10,071 nt of DNA, taken from a bacterium (GTDB lineage: Bacteria > Zhuqueibacterota > Zhuqueibacteria > Thermofontimicrobiales > Thermofontimicrobiaceae). The notes beneath the pieces were generated by a model that was not told where the DNA came from, did no database searches, and worked only from the letters and a program-made list of their open reading frames with translations. Shown here piece after piece: positions 6,132 through 10,071 of this stretch; positions within the stretch are counted from its first letter, which is position 1, and each line of letters starts with the position of its first letter. The stretch spans positions 1 through 10,071 of the forward strand of contig DSAU01000524.1 in the NCBI GenBank assembly GCA_011046315.1, read 5' to 3'. Position numbers and translations under genes: made by a program.

Positions 6132-7286
6132 TCAGAAACCGACGCTTTCGCGAATGATCCGCTGGGCAATGACATTGCGCTGAATCTGATTGGTGCCTTC
6201 GTAAATCTGGGTGATTTTGGCGTCACGCATATACTTTTCCGCTGGGTAATCTTTCATGTATCCATATCCGCCGAATATCTGCACTGCATCGGTGGTTACT
6301 TTCATCGCCACATCAGATGCAAATACTTTGCACATGGCGGATTCTTTGGAAAAATTTTTCATATTGGCATCGATCATTTTTGCCGTGGAATATATCAGCG
6401 CTCTCGCTGCTTCAATTTGAGTCGCCATATCCGCCAACATGGTTTGAATTGCCTGAAAAGCGATAATCGGTTGCCCGAATTGTTCACGCTTGCGGGCATA
6501 ATTAACCGCCGCCTCGAAGGCGCCCTGGGCAATTCCCAATGCCTGAGCGGCCACACCAGGGCGGGATTTATCGAGAGTTTTCATGGCAACCGCAAATCCC
6601 TGGCCTTCCCTCCCCAGCAGATTATCAACGGGCACTTCACAATCTTCAAAAATAACTTCGCTGGTCGCTGAAGCGCGAATTCCCATTTTATCTTCTTTTT
6701 TACCGATTGACAAGCCGGGTGAATCCGATTCCACCACAAAAGCTGAGGCGCCGCGGCTGCCTTTTTCCGGATTGGTCAGCGCAATCACTGTATAAATTTT
6801 AGCGACGCCACCATTGGTAATGAAATGCTTTTTTCCGTTTAAAATATATTTATCGCCCTTTTTAACCGCTCGTGTTCGGACGTTTCCGGCATCAGAGCCG
6901 GCCTCAGGCTCAGTCAGGCAAAAACCAGCCAGATGTTTTCCGTCAGCAATCGCGGGCAGAAATTTCTCCTTTTGTTGCGGCGTGCCATAAAGAATAATCG
7001 GAAAGGCGCCCAGCATTGTTCCCGCCACCGACAAAGCAATCCCACCGCAGGCAGCCGATAATTCTTCAGTGACAATTGACAGGTCGGTAACGCCACCGCC
7101 CATGCCGCCGTAATCAAAATCGATGCAAAGACGGAAAAAATCCAACTCTGCAAATAATTTAACCAGGTCCCACGGAAATTCGCCGGTCTGGTCATAATGA
7201 GCCGCTACCGGAAACACCTTTTCCCTGGCTACTTTGCGGGCTAACTTTTGGAGTTCCTGTTGTTCTTCGGTGAAAAAGTAATCCAC
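6132..7286 (-). CDS. Acyl-CoA dehydrogenase (short-chain/butyryl-CoA dehydrogenase-like)
   Basis: This FAD flavoprotein introduces a trans-2 double bond into acyl-CoA thioesters; in anaerobes it may run as an enoyl/crotonyl-CoA reductase with an electron-transfer flavoprotein. The 384 residues cover the complete fold: N-terminal helical domain (about 1-115), beta domain with the signature GFCLTEPEAGSDAG (121-134), and C-terminal helical domain with QIFGGYGYMKDYPAEKYMRD (336-355) and IYEGTNQIQR (361-370). Glu363 occupies the catalytic-base position of short-chain and butyryl-CoA enzymes. The start codon is GTG (7284-7286) with GGGAGGAG a few nucleotides upstream. It lies 19 nt after rnc and looks co-transcribed with fabF-rnc. 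Exact chain-length preference cannot be read from sequence alone, so I give no symbol. Confidence 0.93.
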   Translation of the reverse strand: MDYFFTEEQQELQKLARKVAREKVFPVAAHYDQTGEFPWDLVKLFAELDFFRLCIDFDYGGMGGGVTDLSIVTEELSAACGGIALSVAGTMLGAFPIILYGTPQQKEKFLPAIADGKHLAGFCLTEPEAGSDAGNVRTRAVKKGDKYILNGKKHFITNGGVAKIYTVIALTNPEKGSRGASAFVVESDSPGLSIGKKEDKMGIRASATSEVIFEDCEVPVDNLLGREGQGFAVAMKTLDKSRPGVAAQALGIAQGAFEAAVNYARKREQFGQPIIAFQAIQTMLADMATQIEAARALIYSTAKMIDANMKNFSKESAMCKVFASDVAMKVTTDAVQIFGGYGYMKDYPAEKYMRDAKITQIYEGTNQIQRNVIAQRIIRESVGF

Positions 7287-7305
7287 AATCTCCTCCCATT
7301 TCTCT

Positions 7306-8067
7306 TTATATTAATTTCAGCTCTTTTAGCGCGTTCTTTGCAGCAATTTGTTCCGCGCGTTTTTTGCTGTTTCCTTTGCCGATTCCGAATGCTTTATTGT
7401 TGATATAAACTTCAATAGTAAACCATTTGTCATGATCAGGGCCTTCTTCATTTTTGACAACATATCGGGGAATTCCTTGATTGTGACCCTGGGAATATTC
7501 GAGCAGGATACTTTTAAAATTTCGATATTGTTTTTGAGCCACGATGTCGTCGATCCGGCGCAACAGTTTTTCATCAACGAAATCGACGACCGTCCGCAAC
7601 CCGCCGTCTAAATAGATCGCCCCGGTAATGGCTTCGAATGCATCCGCCAAAATAGATGGTCGGTTTCTGCCGCCCGCTTTTTCTTCGGCATCATTGAGCA
7701 AAATAAATTCACCGAGCCCGATTTGGCGGGCAATGCTTGACAATATTTTACGGCTGACAATCAGTGATTTTATCGCTGTTAACTCGCCTTCTTCCCGAGT
7801 GGGATATTTATTAAACAAATACTCCACCACCACCATACCCAAGATAGCGTCGCCAAGCAACTCCAACCGCTCGTTAGATTGCAGCCTGGATTCGCCGGTA
7901 ACAGACAAGAAAGAACGATGTTTTAACGCTTGAATGATCAATTCTCTATTGTGAAAATGATAATTGAGTTTTGATTCAATCTGAGCGATGTCACCATTTT
8001 TTAAAAATATGGTCCTTTTATAATAACCGATAACTTTTTGGAAAAAAGTCGAAATTTGCTCTATCAT
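7306..8067 (-). CDS. rnc: Ribonuclease III
   Basis: RNase III cleaves double-stranded RNA, releasing 16S and 23S rRNA precursors and cutting structured mRNAs. The catalytic domain (about 28-175) contains NERLELLGDAILG, with Glu66 and Asp73 matching E. coli E38 and D45. ADAFEAITGAIYLDGG carries Asp142 and Glu145, matching D114 and E117, so all metal ligands are present. A double-stranded-RNA-binding domain occupies about 183-253 (ending GNSKKRAEQIAAKNALKEL). The 253-residue protein has about 28 extra N-terminal residues relative to E. coli. The ATG at 8065-8067 lacks a good Shine-Dalgarno and is 24 nt after the fabF stop, so translation may depend on fabF. The acpP-fabF-rnc neighbourhood is widespread in bacteria. 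Confidence 0.97.
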   Translation of the reverse strand: MIEQISTFFQKVIGYYKRTIFLKNGDIAQIESKLNYHFHNRELIIQALKHRSFLSVTGESRLQSNERLELLGDAILGMVVVEYLFNKYPTREEGELTAIKSLIVSRKILSSIARQIGLGEFILLNDAEEKAGGRNRPSILADAFEAITGAIYLDGGLRTVVDFVDEKLLRRIDDIVAQKQYRNFKSILLEYSQGHNQGIPRYVVKNEEGPDHDKWFTIEVYINNKAFGIGKGNSKKRAEQIAAKNALKELKLI

Positions 8068-8091
8068 TTGTAGTTTATTATTTTATTTTCG

Positions 8092-9333
8092 CTATTGCTG
8101 ATATTTTTTAACCAGCAGGCATCCGTTGTGCCCTCCAAAACCAAATGAATTGGACAGGGCTACATTGACTGTTTTTTCAACCATCTTATTTGGCGTGTAA
8201 TCAAGATCGCATTCCGGATCCGGGGTTTCATAATTGATGGTTGGATGAATTCGATCGTGGATAACCGATAAAATTGTCGCGATAATTTCTACTCCGCCAG
8301 AAGCGCCCAGCAAATGTCCAACCATCGATTTTGTTGAACTGATGGCGATATTTTTTGCGTGATCACCGAAAAGTGTTTTAATTGCAACTGTTTCAATTTT
8401 ATCATTATGGGGCGTCGAGGTGCCATGGGCGTTGATGTAATCAACCTGTTCCGGTCGAATTCCTGCGTCATCCATCGCCATTTTCATTACCCTGACAGCG
8501 CCGTCGCCGTCAGGCGTCGGAGCTGTAATGTGATACGCATCTGAAGTTGCACCAGCGCCGGCAATTTCAGCAAGAATTTTGGCGTTGCGCCGCAATGCAT
8601 GTTCTTCAGACTCTAAAATAATAATGCCAGCTCCTTCTCCGACAACAAAACCATCCCGATCGGCTTCGAATGGTCGGCTCGCTCTTTGGGGATCGTCATT
8701 CCTGGTAGACAGTGCCCGCATTGAATTAAATCCGGCAAAGCACATTTTGGTAATGGTCGATTCTGTTCCGCCAGTGATGATAACATCAGCATCGCCATAG
8801 CGAATTAAACGCAATGCAGTGGAAATGCTGTGCGCACTCGATGCACAAGCCGATACGGTTGTGTAGTTAGGACCTTTCAGCCCATAACGCATACTGATAT
8901 GCCCGGGGGCAATATCTGCAATCAACATCGGTATAAAAAACGGACTAACTTTGCGCGGACCGCTCGCTAATAAATTTAGTGTTTCCCGATGATAAACATC
9001 CATGCCGCCAATTCCGGTACCCAGAATCACACCAATCCGCGTCAGATCCAGTTTTTCCAACGGAAGCGAGGCATGCCCAATAGCTTGCTCCGCCGCTGCA
9101 ATTGCATAATGTGTAAATGCTTCCATGCGACGCGCTTCTTTGCGATCGAGGTAGTCTGTTGGATCAAAATTTTTCACCTCTGCCGCAAACTTGGTATCAA
9201 ATGCTTCAGCATCAAATCGAGTGATATAATCCACTCCGCTCTTCCCCTGAAGCAACGATTGCCAATAGTCCGGAACATTATTACCGATTGAGCTAATGAC
9301 ACCCATACCGGTTACGACAACCCTTTTATTCAT
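8092..9333 (-). CDS. fabF: 3-oxoacyl-[acyl-carrier-protein] synthase II
   Basis: FabF condenses malonyl-ACP with acyl-ACP in each elongation cycle of fatty-acid synthesis, using the acyl carrier protein encoded just upstream. With the start at ATG 9331-9333 (MNKRVVVTGMG) the protein is 413 residues, and the catalytic residues fall at the E. coli numbers: Cys163 in VSACASSAHS, His303 in NAHGTSTPHND, Lys335 and His340 in STKSMVGHLLGASGG. The gating loop FGFGGHNG is near 398-405. An in-frame GTG at 9382-9384 would add 17 residues. I reject it because GAGGG sits 8 nt before the ATG and the family begins with this motif. It is the first gene of the fabF-rnc-acyl-CoA dehydrogenase unit. Confidence 0.97.
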   Translation of the reverse strand: MNKRVVVTGMGVISSIGNNVPDYWQSLLQGKSGVDYITRFDAEAFDTKFAAEVKNFDPTDYLDRKEARRMEAFTHYAIAAAEQAIGHASLPLEKLDLTRIGVILGTGIGGMDVYHRETLNLLASGPRKVSPFFIPMLIADIAPGHISMRYGLKGPNYTTVSACASSAHSISTALRLIRYGDADVIITGGTESTITKMCFAGFNSMRALSTRNDDPQRASRPFEADRDGFVVGEGAGIIILESEEHALRRNAKILAEIAGAGATSDAYHITAPTPDGDGAVRVMKMAMDDAGIRPEQVDYINAHGTSTPHNDKIETVAIKTLFGDHAKNIAISSTKSMVGHLLGASGGVEIIATILSVIHDRIHPTINYETPDPECDLDYTPNKMVEKTVNVALSNSFGFGGHNGCLLVKKYQQ

Positions 9334-9456
9334 GCTGTTTTCCCTCAATTTATCATCAGCAGCCAATTTTGTATCAGCGAGCACAAATATACAATCCCAT
9401 AAAAAAAATTTTTTAATAATATTTGATTACCATCCAACTAACTCTAAAAAATAAAT

Positions 9457-9487
9457 CCTGGAATTAAAAAATTATTCTAATGCCAGG
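9457..9487 (-). terminator. Second terminator-like hairpin between acpP and fabF
   Basis: On the minus strand CCTGG-ATTA pairs with TAAT-CCAGG across one mismatch (plus arms 9457-9466 and 9478-9487, 11-nt loop), and ATTTATTTTTTAG follows. It lies about 90 nt past the acpP stop and about 125 nt before fabF. It could be a back-up acpP terminator or an attenuator in the fabF leader. The remaining leader to fabF is AT-rich, with no promoter I would defend. Confidence 0.45.
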
Positions 9488-9539
9488 GTTAATCTTAAAG
9501 AGACGGATAGCAGCAAAAAATGAAAATATTTTGATAAAT

Positions 9540-9570
9540 GTCAAGCCCTGCCGTAGTAACAGGGCTTGAC
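9540..9570 (-). terminator. Rho-independent terminator after acpP
   Basis: GTCAAGCCCTG and CAGGGCTTGAC form a perfect 11-bp stem with a 9-nt loop, 10 nt after the acpP stop codon. On the minus strand the stem is followed by a mixed T-rich sequence (ATTTATCAAAATATTTTC), not a pure T run, so termination may be partial. On the plus strand the sequence after the stem is less T-rich, which favours the acpP direction. Confidence 0.75.
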
Positions 9571-9579
9571 GATATCTTC

Positions 9580-9816
9580 TTATTCAGCGCTTTTTGATTT
9601 GAGGTAATCAATTGCAGAACCAACGGTAGTAATTTTTTCCGCGTCTTCATCAGGAATTTCAATTTTGAACTCGTCCTCGAATGCCATCACCAGTTCAACG
9701 GTGTCCAGAGAGTCTGCGCCCAGGTCTTCAATAAAATGAGCCTCCGGAGTGACTTCGCTGGCGTCAATTCCCAGTTGATCCACAATAATATTTTTTACTC
9801 TGTCCTCTAATGACAT
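9580..9816 (-). CDS. acpP: Acyl carrier protein
   Basis: ACP carries growing fatty-acyl chains on a phosphopantetheine arm and hands them to FabF and the other FAS II enzymes. The 78-residue acidic protein has the attachment motif GADSLDTVELVM, with Ser36 as the modified residue, exactly as in E. coli. The flanking helices (VKNIIVDQLGID and AIDYLKSK) are typical. A consensus AAGGAGG (plus 9826-9832) precedes the ATG at 9814-9816 by 9 nt, as expected for a highly expressed gene. It is separated from fabF by about 250 nt with two hairpins, so it probably forms its own transcript, with the repeat array upstream as control region. Nothing is missing. Confidence 0.97.
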   Translation of the reverse strand: MSLEDRVKNIIVDQLGIDASEVTPEAHFIEDLGADSLDTVELVMAFEDEFKIEIPDEDAEKITTVGSAIDYLKSKSAE

Positions 9817-9876
9817 CTGTTTTCACCTCCTTAAAAATTGTTCTGAATTTAGGTTGATTTAGAATTAAATTTTAAA

Positions 9877-9905
9877 ATTTTATGTAAAAGATTTAGTAAC
9901 CGTTC
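9877..9905 (-). promoter_or_regulatory. Candidate acpP promoter with -35 covered by a repeat
   Basis: On the minus strand TAAAAT (plus 9877-9882, 5 of 6 to TATAAT) lies about 60 nt before the acpP start. The position 17 bp upstream holds GAACGG (9900-9905), a poor -35, and falls inside the first of the three 12-bp repeats. This arrangement is typical of activator-dependent promoters. The region is AT-rich, and other -10 matches exist (a second TAAAAT a few bases downstream). Confidence 0.3.
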
Positions 9906-9962
9906 ACAGGGTAGAAATTAAAAAATTTGTAACAGTTCACCTGTCATTCCGTAATCGATCAC
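9896..9962. repeat. Three phased 12-bp direct repeats upstream of acpP
   Basis: The copies are GTAACCGTTCAC (9896-9907), GTAACAGTTCAC (9929-9940) and GTAATCGATCAC (9951-9962). The second matches the first at 11 of 12 positions and the third matches it at 10. Start-to-start distances are 33 and 22 bp, both multiples of 11, so all three lie on about the same face of the helix. Copies one and three are followed by AGGGT. The core is partly palindromic (AACCGTT, ATCGAT). I read this as a transcription-factor site array controlling acpP, regulator unknown. Confidence 0.55.
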
Positions 9963-9978
9963 AGGGTGAGTGAATATA

Positions 9979-9994
9979 AACCGCTGAAGCGGTT
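9979..9994 (-). terminator. Possible terminator of the gene upstream of acpP
   Basis: AACCGC and GCGGTT form a perfect 6-bp stem with a four-base loop. On the minus strand it is followed by TATATT, a weak T-rich tail. It starts about 21 nt after the stop codon of the partial frame at 10016-10071, the right place to end that transcript. The stem is short and the tail poor. Confidence 0.4.
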
Positions 9995-10015
9995 AAAAGA
10001 ACTGTTTTGAGATGA

Positions 10016-10071
10016 TTATTTCACCACAATAAATTGTGGTGTTGTTTCAATGCCTCTTTGAACTAACACCA
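10016..10071 (-). CDS. C-terminal end of an unrecognised protein (partial)
   Basis: From the right edge one minus-strand frame is open for 17 codons and ends with TAA at 10016-10018, giving VLVQRGIETTPQFIVVK. The other two frames hit stops within eight codons. The peptide looks like a natural beta-rich C-terminus, and the strand matches all other genes here. A small hairpin follows. The fragment is too short to name, and a chance open frame is possible. It does not look like the C-terminus of FabG, the usual acpP neighbour. Confidence 0.4.
   Translation of the reverse strand, partial: VLVQRGIETTPQFIVVK

Noticed and set aside
9334..9384. 17-residue N-terminal extension of FabF from a GTG at 9384
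   Set aside because: The ATG at 9333 has GAGGG at 8-nt spacing and gives catalytic residues at canonical numbers. The extension is not family-like.
9937..9967. TCACCTGT...ACAGGGTGA as an RNA hairpin or attenuator upstream of acpP
   Set aside because: It contains a bulge and overlaps the phased direct repeats, which explain the similarity better. It probably lies upstream of the acpP transcription start.
10022..10041. Perfect 20-bp palindrome CACCACAATAAATTGTGGTG as an operator or hairpin
   Set aside because: It lies inside the last codons of the open minus-strand frame at the right edge (encoding TPQFIVV). It has no T tract on the minus strand, so it may be just coding sequence; it was not called as a separate element.
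1..10071. CRISPR arrays, insertion sequences, tRNA/rRNA genes, phage or attachment sites
   Set aside because: I looked on both strands and saw no repeat-spacer pattern, transposase motifs, terminal inverted repeats, or structural RNA signatures.

Overview
The window is bacterial, moderately AT-rich and densely packed, and every convincing gene is read from the minus strand. The core is a stretch of translation and lipid housekeeping genes. In transcription order (right to left) it runs: the tail of an unrecognised gene, acpP, fabF, rnc, an acyl-CoA dehydrogenase gene, ffh, rpsP, khpA, rimM, trmD, rplS, and the first ~70% of a glycyl radical enzyme gene cut by the left edge. The host is probably an anaerobe or facultative anaerobe, because glycyl radical enzymes are destroyed by oxygen. 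The phylum cannot be fixed from the sequence. A long acidic tail on S16 and a GHYKGIDERV segment in TrmD resemble what I recall from the Bacteroidetes/Chlorobi/Calditrichota side of the tree, but this is a weak guess.

Right part (9334-10071): a 17-codon C-terminal remnant and a hairpin end the upstream transcript. A ~185-nt regulatory region then leads into acpP. It holds three near-identical 12-mers spaced 33 and 22 bp apart, the most striking unexplained signal here. acpP is followed by a strong hairpin terminator and then a second terminator-like hairpin before fabF, so acpP can be transcribed largely on its own.

Middle (6132-9333): fabF, rnc and an acyl-CoA dehydrogenase are separated by only 24 and 19 nt and look co-transcribed. 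They couple fatty-acid elongation, RNA processing and an acyl-CoA oxidation/reduction step.

Left-middle (1781-6131): a 285-nt AT-rich gap with a candidate promoter precedes ffh-rpsP-khpA-rimM-trmD-rplS, a classical ribosome/SRP operon closed by an intrinsic terminator. The overall order acpP-(fabF)-rnc-...-ffh-rpsP-khpA-rimM-trmD-rplS matches the Firmicutes-type ancestral cluster, with the acyl-CoA dehydrogenase at the place where smc and ftsY usually sit.

Left edge (1-1780): a separate unit with its own promoter (perfect TTGACA) and a 20-bp palindromic operator candidate starts a glycyl radical enzyme. Seven recalled active-site positions of trans-4-hydroxy-L-proline dehydratase (HypD) are present at a constant offset, so this is very probably a hydroxyproline-degrading enzyme.
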